DNA of 64,000 bases from UBA1447 sp964627535 (GCA_964627535.1 CAZVJW010000011.1:1-64000); one strand, 5' to 3'. Shown: positions 17,478 to 27,489, counted from the first letter of the stretch. A program made the numbers and translations. Notes: generated from the letters alone by a model not told the origin.

Positions 17478-17492
17478 CTGTTAATTTTCCTC

Positions 17493-20400
17493 CTACCTGA
17501 ATATTTTAGCGATATCCGTCACGGTCAGCGTTTCGGACGCCACAATACGCGTACTTTCCATTAAAACCCGTGCGGCGTCAAGAGAGGTCAGGCAGGCCGT
17601 CCCCGCTTCCGCTGCCAGACGGCGCAGTTTAAATCCGTCCCGCTTTTCAAGCCTGCCGTGTGTCGGGGTATTGATGATCAGCGAAACGCCTCCCTCATGA
17701 AGCATTTCCATAATATTAGGGCTTTTCCCGGTGATTTTATTAACAAGTTTTGCCTCGATTCCGTTTGCATGCAGAGCGCTGAGTGTGCCGGGTGTAGCAT
17801 AAAATTCGAAGCCGGTATCACTGACATTTTTGATCATTTCACAAACTTCCGGTTTGTCCTTATCGCATACGGTTATGATAATTCTTCCGTTTTTTGGAAG
17901 CGAAACACCGCCACCTTCAAACGCCTTTAGCAAAGCCTCATTATAGTTTTGCGCGATTCCAAGCACCTCACCGGTAGATTTCATTTCGGGGCCTAACGAG
18001 GTGTCGGCGCCGATTATTTTTTCAAACGAAAATACAGGAAGCTTGATTGCATAATATCCACTGTCCTTGTAAAGCCCTGTGCCGTATCCCATATCGCGGA
18101 TTTTTTCATCAAGCATGGCTCTTGTTGCTAAATCGATTGCCGGTATACCTGTCACCTTGCTTATATAAGGTACGGTGCGGGATGACCGGGGGTTGACCTC
18201 AATAATATAAACTTTTTCCTTCAGCACGATGAACTGAATGTTCATCATCCCGACCACCTCAAGAGCAAAAGCCAGCCGGCGGGAATATTCTATGATAGTA
18301 TTTTGTACGGATTGACTTAAAGTGACTGCAGGATAAACCGAAATCGAGTCACCGGAGTGTATCCCTGCCCTGTCAATATGTTCCATAATACCGGGAATCA
18401 GAATGTCGGTGCCGTCGCAGATGACATCTACTTCGACCTCTTGGCCCATGATATATTTATCGACAAGCACGGGATGCTCCTGTATGGTGCGTGTAATGAT
18501 TTCCATAAATTCGCGGATATCGTCGTCAGTAACCGCGATTTGCATACCCTGTCCCCCCAAAACATAACTGGGTCGCACTAACACCGGGTAACCGAGCGAG
18601 TGGGCGGCAAGAAGCGCCTCCTCCACGGTAAACACTGTTTGCCCTTTAGGACGGGCTATTTCGCATGTTTCAAGTATTTTATCAAACCTTTCCCTGTCCT
18701 CTGCGGCGTCTACATGGTCGGCATCGGTCCCATATATGTGCACGCCCAAATCGTGAAGTGTTTTTGTCAGTTTTATTGCTGTCTGTCCTCCGAACTGAAC
18801 AATAGCACCGTCGGGCTTTTCGAGTTCAACAATGTTTGTGACATATTCGGGTGTAAGAGGTTCAAAATAAAGTTTATCCGCAATATCAAAATCTGTTGAA
18901 ACGGTTTCGGGATTATTATTTATAATTACCGTTTCGCAACCCGCTTTTTTAAGCGCCCAAATGCAGTGCACAGAGCAGTAGTCAAATTCTATCCCCTGTC
19001 CGATTCTTATTGGGCCGGATCCGAGAACCAAAACCTTTTTACGGGTTGATTTTGGATCAACCTCATTTTCAACACCGTAGTCCGAATAATAGTAAGGGGT
19101 TTGCGCCGCAAACTCAGCCGCGCAGGTGTCAACAATTGAGAAGGCGGGGGTAATATCCCACATCCTACGCATTGTCTTTACGGCGGTCGCTGTTATTCCG
19201 ATATCTTTTGCTATCATTAAATCGGTAAATCCCATTTTTTTTGCCGCCAGCAGAGTATCTTTGTCGCATTCACCTGCGCGCAGGCGCTTTTCCATTTTTA
19301 CAATGTTTTCAATCCTGCTCAGGAACCACATATCAACCTTGGTGATATCATTGATTTCCGATAAAGATATCCCGTTGAAAATCGCGGCGGCAATGGTGTA
19401 GAGTCTTTCGTTGTCAATATTCGGAAGCAGTTTTCTGAGTTCGTCATTGTTTTTCTGAAGAAGGACAGGCATCAGTAAGCTTTCCCTGTTTTCTTCAAGC
19501 GAGTTTACCGCCTTATGAAGTGCCGACTCAAACGAGCGTGAAATTGACATAACCTCGCCTGTGGCTTTCATCTGTGTGCCAAGTGTTCGTTTTGCAGTAA
19601 CAAATTTGTCGAAGGGCCATTTGGGGAACTTGACAACGCAGTAATCCAAAGCGGGCTCGAAGGAGGCAAAGGTCTTGCCGGTGATGGCGTTCGGAATCTC
19701 GTCGAGCCCTAATCCCAAAGCGATTTTTGCCGCAACCCTTGCGATTGGGTAACCCGTGGCTTTTGAGGCAAGCGCGGAGGAGCGGGAAACACGGGGGTTC
19801 ACTTCGATAACCGCGTATCGGAAGGAGTCCGGGTGCAGGGCAAACTGAACATTACAGCCGCCTTGAATACCGAGGGCTGAAATGATATTAAGCGCGGACG
19901 ATCTTAGCATTTGATGGTCTTTGTCCGATAATGTTTGCGAAGGCGCGACAACAATCGAATCACCCGTATGCACGCCGACAGGGTCGAAGTTTTCCATGTT
20001 GCACACGGTAATGCAGTTACCTTTTCCGTCGCGCATAACCTCGTATTCAATCTCTTTCCAGCCGGATATGCATTTTTCAATCAAAACCTGCCCGACTCTT
20101 GAAAGCCGGATGCCATTTGCGCCTATTTCCCTTAGTTCATCCGGATTGTACGCAATTCCTCCGCCCGTGCCGCCGAGGGTATAGGCGGGGCGGACAATGA
20201 CGGGGTAGCCGATTGTCTCGGAAAAATCCAAAGCATCCTGAACGGTTTCAACAACCTTGGATTCAATGCACGGCTCGCCGATAGATTCCATCGTGTCCTT
20301 AAACTCCTGCCGGTCCTCCGCCATTTTGATGGCTCTTGCGGAAATGCCGATCAGGCGTACATTAAACTTTTTAAGAACGCCCTGCTCTTCCAGCTCCATC

Positions 20401-20693
20401 GCAAGGTTCAGCCCTGTTTGGCCGCCCAAGGTCGGCAATATGGAATCGGGGCGTTCCGCCTCGATAATTTTAGTTAGTGTCGGGACATTCAGCGGTTCGA
20501 TATAAACAATATCCGCTATTTCGCCGTCTGTCATAATGGTCGCGGGGTTGGAATTGGCAAGGACCACTATCACACCCTCCTCGCGAAGGGAGCGGCAGGC
20601 CTGCGTGCCTGCGTAGTCAAATTCGGCTGCCTGGCCTATAATGATCGGGCCCGAGCCTATTACCAGCACTTTTTTTATGCTTTTATCAATCAT
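17493..20693 (-). CDS. carB: carbamoyl-phosphate synthase large subunit
   Basis: At 1066 residues this is full length for CarB. The opening KKVLVIGSGPIIIGQAAEFDYAG and its echo KKVLVLGSGPIRIGQGIEFDYCS near residue 553 mark the duplicated halves. Each half has an ATP-grasp domain (VRPAYTLGGTGGG, VRPSYVLGGQGMQ), and the end has an MGS-like regulatory domain. It makes carbamoyl phosphate from bicarbonate, ATP and ammonia delivered by CarA, for arginine and pyrimidines. The ATG overlaps the carA end by 8 bases, implying translational coupling. ArgF, encoded at 57670, uses the product. Confidence 0.97.
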   Translation of the reverse strand: MIDKSIKKVLVIGSGPIIIGQAAEFDYAGTQACRSLREEGVIVVLANSNPATIMTDGEIADIVYIEPLNVPTLTKIIEAERPDSILPTLGGQTGLNLAMELEEQGVLKKFNVRLIGISARAIKMAEDRQEFKDTMESIGEPCIESKVVETVQDALDFSETIGYPVIVRPAYTLGGTGGGIAYNPDELREIGANGIRLSRVGQVLIEKCISGWKEIEYEVMRDGKGNCITVCNMENFDPVGVHTGDSIVVAPSQTLSDKDHQMLRSSALNIISALGIQGGCNVQFALHPDSFRYAVIEVNPRVSRSSALASKATGYPIARVAAKIALGLGLDEIPNAITGKTFASFEPALDYCVVKFPKWPFDKFVTAKRTLGTQMKATGEVMSISRSFESALHKAVNSLEENRESLLMPVLLQKNNDELRKLLPNIDNERLYTIAAAIFNGISLSEINDITKVDMWFLSRIENIVKMEKRLRAGECDKDTLLAAKKMGFTDLMIAKDIGITATAVKTMRRMWDITPAFSIVDTCAAEFAAQTPYYYSDYGVENEVDPKSTRKKVLVLGSGPIRIGQGIEFDYCSVHCIWALKKAGCETVIINNNPETVSTDFDIADKLYFEPLTPEYVTNIVELEKPDGAIVQFGGQTAIKLTKTLHDLGVHIYGTDADHVDAAEDRERFDKILETCEIARPKGQTVFTVEEALLAAHSLGYPVLVRPSYVLGGQGMQIAVTDDDIREFMEIITRTIQEHPVLVDKYIMGQEVEVDVICDGTDILIPGIMEHIDRAGIHSGDSISVYPAVTLSQSVQNTIIEYSRRLAFALEVVGMMNIQFIVLKEKVYIIEVNPRSSRTVPYISKVTGIPAIDLATRAMLDEKIRDMGYGTGLYKDSGYYAIKLPVFSFEKIIGADTSLGPEMKSTGEVLGIAQNYNEALLKAFEGGGVSLPKNGRIIITVCDKDKPEVCEMIKNVSDTGFEFYATPGTLSALHANGIEAKLVNKITGKSPNIMEMLHEGGVSLIINTPTHGRLEKRDGFKLRRLAAEAGTACLTSLDAARVLMESTRIVASETLTVTDIAKIFR

Positions 20694-21768
20694 TGTATTT
20701 GCCCTCCCCCATCATTCGTATGAAGCGGTCGAACAAAAACGCCGTGTCGTGAGGCCCGGGTGACGCTTCGGGGTGAAACTGGACTGTAAACAGGGGCTTG
20801 CCGTGGTAGACGACGCCCTCAACTGTTTTATCGTTTACATTGATGCAGTTTACCTCCGCGGTCTTCGGCAAGCCCTCGGCGCAAACCATATAGCCATGAT
20901 TTTGGGAGGATATATAGGTTTTGTCCTTATTTAAAAATTTCACAGGGTGATTAGCTCCCCTGTGACCGTATTTCATCTTTTCAGTTTTACCGCCGGTTGC
21001 CAAGGCCATCAGCTGATGTCCCAAACAAATAGCGAAAGTGGGAATGCCGAAATCATAGAGTTTCTTAACCTCTTTGATGATTCCGACACAATCCTCCGGG
21101 TCGCCAGGCCCGTTGCTGAGCATTAAACCGTCGTGACCGCCCGTCATGATTTCCTCAGCTTTGGCATAGCAGGGGTATTGTGTTACCCGGCAATTTCTTT
21201 TTACAAGCGACTGTGCAATGTTGTTTTTCGTGCCGCAGTCTAAAAGGGCAATAGAAGGACCGGTGTTTTCCGCTCCAAACACAATTGATTTCTCAATGCT
21301 GACGGATTCCACCAGTCTGATTTGCTTGAATGAGGCAATAACTGCCATACAGCGGGACATATCAGAAATATCAGCTGTAATAACACCGCGCATCGTTCCG
21401 CTTTCCCGTAATTTTTTAACAACCGCTCTGGTGTCAATATCACTCAAACAGGGGATGTTGAATTCGAGCAAAATTTCTTCAAGCGGCTGCGTACATCTGA
21501 AATTCGAAGGTGTTGTGCAAAGCTCATGAACAATAAAAGCGCAAGGCTGAAGGCGGAAAGATTCAAAATCCTCACGGCATATGCCATAATTGCCGATCAT
21601 CGGATAAGTCATTACAATACCTTGCCCCGCGTAAGATGGATCCGTTAAAACTTCAAGATACCCGGTCATCGAGGTGTTGAAAACAACCTCGCAGGCGGTT
21701 TCACGGAATGCTCCGCGCTGATTTCCTTCGTAAATCGAGCCGTCTTCCAGTACCAGATATGCCCTCAT
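20686..21768 (-). CDS. carA: carbamoyl-phosphate synthase small subunit
   Basis: About 360 residues: an N-terminal CarA-specific domain (DGSIYEGNQRG, FNTSMTGYLEVLTDPSYAGQ) and a C-terminal class I glutamine amidotransferase domain with the nucleophile Cys in FAICLGHQLMALATGG and the His/Glu pair in VQFHPEASPG. It splits glutamine and channels ammonia to CarB. ATG 21768 is taken; a TTG immediately before it is possible. It is not next to pyr or arg genes. Confidence 0.97.
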   Translation of the reverse strand: MRAYLVLEDGSIYEGNQRGAFRETACEVVFNTSMTGYLEVLTDPSYAGQGIVMTYPMIGNYGICREDFESFRLQPCAFIVHELCTTPSNFRCTQPLEEILLEFNIPCLSDIDTRAVVKKLRESGTMRGVITADISDMSRCMAVIASFKQIRLVESVSIEKSIVFGAENTGPSIALLDCGTKNNIAQSLVKRNCRVTQYPCYAKAEEIMTGGHDGLMLSNGPGDPEDCVGIIKEVKKLYDFGIPTFAICLGHQLMALATGGKTEKMKYGHRGANHPVKFLNKDKTYISSQNHGYMVCAEGLPKTAEVNCINVNDKTVEGVVYHGKPLFTVQFHPEASPGPHDTAFLFDRFIRMMGEGKYND

Positions 21769-21812
21769 CAATTCACCATGCCTTTCAAAAAAATGAGCGT
21801 TTCTAACCTGAA

Positions 21813-21821
21813 ATTATAGCA
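21813..21821 (-). promoter_or_regulatory. extended -10 promoter of carAB
   Basis: Minus strand TGCTATAAT is a perfect extended -10 element, 45 bases before the carA start. The -35 region is poor, as is usual with the TGn extension. No PyrR or ArgR site was recognised. Confidence 0.55.
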
Positions 21822-21877
21822 TGGAGTTGACATTAGTAATATTTACATTAGAATAATAATAAATAATTACATAAATT

Positions 21878-22786
21878 TTATTCTATCGCAGAAGCGGTAA
21901 AATATTCTTTCGCGCTTTGAATGTCTCGCGTGATTTGTTCACGGAGTTCCTGCGGTGTGGTGAATTTTTCTTCGGGCCTCAGATACTTCAACAACCCGAC
22001 TTCTATATGCTGCCCGTAAAGGTCGCCGGAAAACTCCGAAATACAGGTTTCGCTGCGCAGTGTGCATTCATTAAAAGTCGGGCGGCAGCCGATATCCGTT
22101 ACGGCTGCATGACAGCAGCCGTCCACAACCGCCTGCGAAACATAAACACCGTGTTTTGGTATCACAAAGCCACCCGGAAAACCCTGGTTGATGGTTGGCA
22201 CCCCAAGCTGCCGCCCGAGCTTTTTGCCCCCTACAACCTCAAAGTCATACGAAAAGGTTCTGCCAAGCATCGCGTTTGCGCCTTCAATGTCTCCGCTTTC
22301 AATGGCCGTTCGGATGCGTGTCGAGCTGACCGGTTCGCCTTTGTAATTCACCGCTTCGTTTATCTTCAGTTCCAACTGAAACTTAGCGCACAGTTCTTTC
22401 AGCAGTTCGACATCACCCGCGCCGTCATGCCCGAAACGGTAGTCATACCCGCAGCAGACCGCTTTTGCGTTAAGCTTGTTAATCAATATTTCTGCCACAA
22501 ATTCCCCGGCTGTCAGACCCTGTACTTCTTCAAACGATACCGTAAAATGTCGCACGCCCATTTTTTCAAGCTCTTTAATGCGTAACGACGCAGGCAGAAT
22601 TTCAGCCGGTGCTTTGCCGGTTAAAATAAGCTGCGGATGGTTGTCAAACAGCAGAACGCAGGGTATCAGCCCCCCCGCCGCGGCAAAAGAAAGGGTTGAA
22701 TTGATAACTGCCGTGTGGCCTTTATGAAGCCCGTCAAATGTTCCCAGCGCCACGGCAGATGGTTTGTCGAAAATGGTTGACAGCAT
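21878..22786 (-). CDS. ribF: bifunctional riboflavin kinase/FAD synthetase
   Basis: A 302-residue RibF. The N-terminal nucleotidyltransferase domain shows ALGTFDGLHKGH and later VSSTRIRTAIESGDI; the C-terminal riboflavin kinase domain shows GRQLGVPTINQGFP and the Asn/Glu-containing ISEFSGDLYGQHIEV. It converts riboflavin to FMN and FAD in the cytoplasm. GAGGGG lies upstream of the ATG. It follows typA after a 175-base spacer and precedes carA on the same strand, but carA has its own promoter. Confidence 0.95.
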   Translation of the reverse strand: MLSTIFDKPSAVALGTFDGLHKGHTAVINSTLSFAAAGGLIPCVLLFDNHPQLILTGKAPAEILPASLRIKELEKMGVRHFTVSFEEVQGLTAGEFVAEILINKLNAKAVCCGYDYRFGHDGAGDVELLKELCAKFQLELKINEAVNYKGEPVSSTRIRTAIESGDIEGANAMLGRTFSYDFEVVGGKKLGRQLGVPTINQGFPGGFVIPKHGVYVSQAVVDGCCHAAVTDIGCRPTFNECTLRSETCISEFSGDLYGQHIEVGLLKYLRPEEKFTTPQELREQITRDIQSAKEYFTASAIE

Positions 22787-22816
22787 GGAAAAATCGATCC
22801 CCTCGTTTGCATTTGA

Positions 22817-22950
22817 TTTGAGAAGAATTTGAGAAGTGTGACTATGTTAAGGGAAGAGGTTGAGAAGCAACGGGAGTCAGGCTGCTGAGAAGACGGATTT
22901 CTAGAAATATAGTTGCACATATGGTTCTACAACTTCTTCTCAATCGCACT
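22817..22950. repeat. degenerate GAGAAG/CTTCTC-rich spacer with 11-bp units
   Basis: The spacer between typA and ribF holds TTTGAGAAGAA and TTTGAGAAGTG as two adjacent 11-bp units (22817-22838), more copies of GAGAAG, and near 22930-22950 the opposite-strand form CTTCTCAAT. The units resemble the clearer 11-bp arrays at 52845-52943 and 57579-57644. No gene or terminator is visible. Confidence 0.4.
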
Positions 22951-22961
22951 ACTATTTCTTC

Positions 22962-24779
22962 CTACTTCTTATACATCTTTTTCATGCGCAGTTCTTTCGA
23001 AAGGATGCTTTTACGTAAACGCAGGCTTTTGGGTGTTACCTCAAGGAGCTCGTCATCTTTGATAAATTCCATGCATTGCTCCAAACTGAGATTCGATGGC
23101 GTAATCAAACGCAGTGCGTCATCATTGCCGGATGAGCGGGTATTTGTCATTTGCTTTTTCTTGCAGACATTGCATACGACATCCTCGTTTTTCGAGCACT
23201 CGCCGACAATCATGCCCTCATATACATCTACGCCCGCGCCGATAAACATCCTGCCGCGCTCTTGCGCGGCAAAAAGTCCGTATCCTGTACTCATTCCGGT
23301 TTCGTGTACAACAATCGAACCGCGCTCGCGGGTCTGAATGTCACCCTTGTAAGGCTCATAGCCGGCGAAAAGCTGGTTCATGATGCCGTTGCCGTTGGTA
23401 TCTGTCAGAAAGTCCGAACGGTAACCGATGAGACCTCTGGAGGGAATTTTAAACTCGAGATGCGTTGAGCCGCCATCGCGCGTACCCATATTTTCAAGTT
23501 CACCTTTTCGTACGCTTAAGCTTTGTATAACAGTGCCTACATATTGTTCCGGAACCTCAATGATCAACAGTTCCATCGGTTCGAGAAGTTGGCCTTTTTT
23601 CTCCTTAAAAATAACCTTTGGGCGGGAAACCTGGAATTCATAACCCTGCCGTCTCATGGTTTCGATAAGGATCGAAAGATGCAGTTCGCCTCTGCCGGAG
23701 ACCTTGAATGAATAGGTGGTGTCTGTATTTTCAACCCGCATGCTGACATTTGTCTCCACCTCTTTAAAAAGGCGGTCACGGATATTGCGGGATGTTACGA
23801 ATTTGCCTTCGCGCCCGGCAAACGGGCTGTCGTTCACCAAGAAATTCATAGATATGGTTGGTTCGTCGATCTTTACGAAAGGGAGCCGCTCTACGCATTC
23901 GGGGCTGCAGGCGGTTTCACCTATGTTAATGTCCGCAATGCCGGAAACGCAGATAAGGTCGCCCATCTTAGCGCTTTCAACTTCAACTCTGTGGAGCCCC
24001 TCAAATTGATACAGACGTGAAATTTTTACATTTTCCACTGTTTCGTCGACTCTGCAGAGCACAACCTGCTGGCCTCTGGTCACAACGCCGCGCTCCACCC
24101 TGCCAACTCCGATTCTGCCGATATAATCATCGTATTCAAGGCTTGAGAAGAGGATTTGGGTCGGGCCTTCAATGTCGCCCTCAGGGGGGCTTACATTAAC
24201 CAAAATTGAGTCAAGAAGCGGGCGCATATCGCCCTCTGTCACATTTTCATCCAATGAGGAATAACCGTCCCTTGCCGAAGCGTAAACAACCGGGAAATCC
24301 AGCTGGTCCTCCGCGGCGCCAAGCTCGATGAGCAGGTCCAGAACCTCATCGACCACCTCAGCCGGCCGTGCGCCGGGTCTGTCAACTTTGTTGACGACGA
24401 CGACAACCTTCTTTTTAAGCCCGAGCGCCTTTTTTAATACAAAGCGGGTTTGGGGCATGCAGCCCTCAAAGGCGTCCACGAGCAGCAGAACGCCGTCTAC
24501 CATCATTAATATGCGTTCAACCTCACCGCCGAAATCGGCATGGCCGGGGGTGTCCACAATGTTGATTTTCACATCCTTGTAGTGTACCGCCGTGTTTTTA
24601 GATAGAATGGTTATGCCGCGTTCACGCTCCAAATCGTTGGAATCCATGACGCGTTCGGTAATTTGCTCATTCGCGCGATAAATACCGCTTTGCTTGAGCA
24701 TTTCGTCAACCAGTGTAGTCTTGCCGTGGTCAACGTGCGCGATGATTGCGATGTTTCTGATGTCTGTTCTAAATGCCAA
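22962..24779 (-). CDS. typA: ribosome-associated GTPase TypA/BipA
   Basis: About 605 residues, full length for TypA/BipA. The GTP-binding motifs are AHVDHGKTTLV (residues 14-24), the switch block RGITILSKN, DTPGHADFGGEV and NKVDRPGA. EF-G-like domains follow, and the family-specific C-terminus has YGLFAAQERGRMFIG. It binds ribosomes and helps 50S assembly or stress growth. The start is TTG 24779, giving an N-terminus LAFRTDIRNIAI that fits the family, with GGGTGA upstream. It follows the symporter gene after 31 bases. Confidence 0.95.
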   Translation of the reverse strand: MAFRTDIRNIAIIAHVDHGKTTLVDEMLKQSGIYRANEQITERVMDSNDLERERGITILSKNTAVHYKDVKINIVDTPGHADFGGEVERILMMVDGVLLLVDAFEGCMPQTRFVLKKALGLKKKVVVVVNKVDRPGARPAEVVDEVLDLLIELGAAEDQLDFPVVYASARDGYSSLDENVTEGDMRPLLDSILVNVSPPEGDIEGPTQILFSSLEYDDYIGRIGVGRVERGVVTRGQQVVLCRVDETVENVKISRLYQFEGLHRVEVESAKMGDLICVSGIADINIGETACSPECVERLPFVKIDEPTISMNFLVNDSPFAGREGKFVTSRNIRDRLFKEVETNVSMRVENTDTTYSFKVSGRGELHLSILIETMRRQGYEFQVSRPKVIFKEKKGQLLEPMELLIIEVPEQYVGTVIQSLSVRKGELENMGTRDGGSTHLEFKIPSRGLIGYRSDFLTDTNGNGIMNQLFAGYEPYKGDIQTRERGSIVVHETGMSTGYGLFAAQERGRMFIGAGVDVYEGMIVGECSKNEDVVCNVCKKKQMTNTRSSGNDDALRLITPSNLSLEQCMEFIKDDELLEVTPKSLRLRKSILSKELRMKKMYKK

Positions 24780-24810
24780 AAATTTCACCCGTTTCAAAAA
24801 TTTGAATCTA

Positions 24811-26289
24811 TTATTCGACCGAAATACCTTTTGCCGCTCTTTGCAGTTGAAGCTCTTCGGTTACAATCTGTTTTTTCTTGCCCGTTAGGTCATAAAAGAA
24901 TATCGGTACCGCGCACAGTAAAAGTGAAAATGCCGGGATGATGGAAACTACTGAAAATATTCCGCTTCTTTGAAAGACGGACAATGAAGTAGCCGGAATA
25001 GAAGCAGCACCACCGACGATCTTGCTCAAATCAATATCCACTATTTTATACATTAAAACAATAAACGAGGTTGCAAACGCATTGCCTAATTTATTGACAA
25101 ATGACTGGCAGGCGGAACCGATACCGGTTTCCCTGCGGCCTGTTTTCCACTCCATATAATCCAACGCATCTCCTATCATCGCGGAGGATACCACATTGAT
25201 GACACCTGCCGGTATACAGGAGATTACCAGGAACGGCACGCATGCCCAGAAATTATCGTATCCGACAAAATAAATTGTCATGCTTGAAACAAAACCGATT
25301 AGGCAGGAAACGATTATCAGCTGTTTGTAACTGAATTTTTTAATAAGCTTGGGCATCACAATCATGGTACCGAACATTCCCACGGCTGTTGCAAGGGCAA
25401 AAACCAAACTAACCTTTGAGAGACTTGCCTGCAGGGCCTGGCTCTTATCCGCTTCGGTCAAACCGGTCATTGCCGGTCCTATATAAAACGAATACCGCGC
25501 GACATGAATAGCGCCTGCCTGGAACATATATCTGCCGCAGGAAAGCACACCCATAATAAGCACAAGCATAAGCGGTTTATTGGTAAACAGAAGCTTCAGT
25601 GAGCCCGCTTCGCCTTTTTCACGCTTTTTTTGCGGGATGTTTACTCTTTCTTTCACATGAAAATAGGTGTTTGCGAAAAGTATGTTGCCGAGAATCGAAG
25701 CAATCAATGCAATAACGATATATCTTGTTTTTTCAAGCTCGGTTCCGCTCAACCCGGTTTTCGAAAGAACCGGACCAAGAATCATAAAAATAGCCATCGG
25801 TAATGCCGAGCCGATTCCGTTTGTTGTTCTGGCTATAGTAAAAGCCCTGCCTCTTTCAGACGGGTTGGGTGTCATGAGGTTTGGGATACTCCAAAACGGG
25901 ACATCGGACATCGTATAAATCATGCCCCAGAGCACATAGGTAACCGAAGCGTAAACCATTTTTGCGGTATTTGATATGTCCGGCGCAAAAAACAAAAGAG
26001 TGGTCAAAACAGCAATGGGAATCGGCGTCATCAGTAAATACGGTTTCATCTTGCCGTGTTTCAGATTCAACCTGTCGGCAATCATACCCATCATAGGGTC
26101 GTTTATTGCGTCCCAAATCCGCGCGAGCAGCATCAGCAGTAAGACGAATATCGGACCGAGCCCGAAAACATTGAGGTAGAAATCTGAAATGTAGGAGGAC
26201 ATAATGCCGTAAATCATACCTTGACCCAAGGCGCCGACAGACAGCATCCGGAACTCTTTTTTTCCTATGTAATTTTTGAGATTCTCCAC
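24811..26289 (-). CDS. GPH-family sugar:cation symporter (MFS)
   Basis: A 492-residue GPH symporter with about twelve membrane helices. It shows WDAINDPMMGMIADRLNLKHG and MEWKTGRRETGIGSACQSFVN, the equivalents of the conserved loops in MelB-like transporters. The start is GTG 26289 with AAGGAG upstream. The epimerase-like gene ends 17 bases before it, so the two probably form one operon for uptake and conversion of a sugar derivative. Confidence 0.85.
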   Translation of the reverse strand: MENLKNYIGKKEFRMLSVGALGQGMIYGIMSSYISDFYLNVFGLGPIFVLLLMLLARIWDAINDPMMGMIADRLNLKHGKMKPYLLMTPIPIAVLTTLLFFAPDISNTAKMVYASVTYVLWGMIYTMSDVPFWSIPNLMTPNPSERGRAFTIARTTNGIGSALPMAIFMILGPVLSKTGLSGTELEKTRYIVIALIASILGNILFANTYFHVKERVNIPQKKREKGEAGSLKLLFTNKPLMLVLIMGVLSCGRYMFQAGAIHVARYSFYIGPAMTGLTEADKSQALQASLSKVSLVFALATAVGMFGTMIVMPKLIKKFSYKQLIIVSCLIGFVSSMTIYFVGYDNFWACVPFLVISCIPAGVINVVSSAMIGDALDYMEWKTGRRETGIGSACQSFVNKLGNAFATSFIVLMYKIVDIDLSKIVGGAASIPATSLSVFQRSGIFSVVSIIPAFSLLLCAVPIFFYDLTGKKKQIVTEELQLQRAAKGISVE

Positions 26290-26306
26290 AAAAGATCTCC
26301 TTAAAA

Positions 26307-27317
26307 TTATTCGCTCTTCATCTCAACAAGATTTTGCTTGCCCGTAAACGCGTCAACCGAAAGTTTGACGGAATCAAAAATTGCTGTTTTAATATCGTCA
26401 TCCGTCACACCGAGCTCAACGCTCCACTTTTTATCCATAAAGGTGTTCATGCACATAATTTCCGCAAGGTCCACCGGGTTCAGGCCGGGGTCGATGCCTT
26501 TCTTCGCGTATTCCTTAATCATCGTCTTGCCGAAAAGCTTGAACATCCATTTTGCAATATGAACTATCTTGCGGTCCGGCTTGCCCATAGCAGCATGCAC
26601 AATGGTAAGGAACTCGTCCCATGTTAAATTGTAATAGCTGATGGGATAAGCATTGCCGCCTTTATTGCGTTCCGCCGCGCCGACGATGCTTTCGGCTACC
26701 TGCCGCACGGTCAGCATTGCTGTTCCGCCCTTGGGATACATGGTGACGACCGGCATTTTATAAAGCTGCTCGATTAGGATAACCCAAACAGGCTTGCGCC
26801 CGGGCTGCGTGCCGAAAATGTATGGCAGCTCCAAAACGGCAACGGACATTTTATCGTCCGCGAGCGCCAAAGCGGCTTCTTCCTGCGCGATGCGGCTGCG
26901 GATATACGGATGCTTTTCGGTCAGCTTCATTTCCGGGCGCTCTTTTGCGAAATACGCAAAGTAAGAACCGAGAATAACCGAGCTTGTAAGGCCGCAGTCT
27001 TTCGAGAGGCTGATCAGGCGCTTTACGGGGTTGATGTTATATTTTTCGTAATAGGAGTAGACAGGCGCCGGGAACTCGACTCTTTCGTCAATGCCCGCGG
27101 CAAAAACAAAGCAGTCACAGCCCGTCATCATGGCTTTAACCTCATCATCTGACATATCTAAATAATTGCCGTAAACAAGTTCCATTTCAGGGGGAATCGG
27201 CGCACCTTCCGGCAGAGGAGGAAGGGCGATAGACTTGACCGAATGCCCTCTGTCAATAAAAATCTGCGCCGCCGCGCAACCCAAAAGACCCGTTCCGCCA
27301 ATCATGAATACCTTCAT
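26307..27317 (-). CDS. NAD-dependent epimerase/dehydratase-like protein (extended SDR)
   Basis: A 336-residue protein whose N-terminus MKVFMIGGTGLLGCAAAQIF is a dinucleotide-binding fold with the GxxGxxG motif of extended short-chain dehydrogenases. The usual YxxxK pair is not obvious (YIRSRIAQEE lies at the expected place, with Arg instead of Lys), so catalysis may differ or be lost. AAGGAG precedes ATG. First gene of a two-gene unit with the symporter; a TATAAT lies at 27350-27345 on this strand, about 28 bases upstream, without a clear -35 box. Confidence 0.7.
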   Translation of the reverse strand: MKVFMIGGTGLLGCAAAQIFIDRGHSVKSIALPPLPEGAPIPPEMELVYGNYLDMSDDEVKAMMTGCDCFVFAAGIDERVEFPAPVYSYYEKYNINPVKRLISLSKDCGLTSSVILGSYFAYFAKERPEMKLTEKHPYIRSRIAQEEAALALADDKMSVAVLELPYIFGTQPGRKPVWVILIEQLYKMPVVTMYPKGGTAMLTVRQVAESIVGAAERNKGGNAYPISYYNLTWDEFLTIVHAAMGKPDRKIVHIAKWMFKLFGKTMIKEYAKKGIDPGLNPVDLAEIMCMNTFMDKKWSVELGVTDDDIKTAIFDSVKLSVDAFTGKQNLVEMKSE

Positions 27318-27429
27318 TAAAACATCTCCTTACATTTACAGTACATTATAGTTTAATTGTATATGGGTGAATAGTCAAGCGCTAATTTAAATAGGACATA
27401 ATTTAACAAGGAAACAAGAAAAATTTGCT

Positions 27430-27457
27430 TTGCATAAAATAAATATTAAGTTATAAT
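27430..27457 (+). promoter_or_regulatory. promoter of the mltG-like gene
   Basis: TTGCAT (27430-27435), 16-bp spacer, TATAAT (27452-27457), 32 bases before the GTG start at 27490. Confidence 0.55.
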
Positions 27458-27489
27458 AATCAAACAACATAAGCAATGGAGGATAATTG

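Noticed and set aside
21917..22585. 222-codon open frame opposite ribF
   Set aside because: No recognisable protein pattern; ribF is full length on the other strand.
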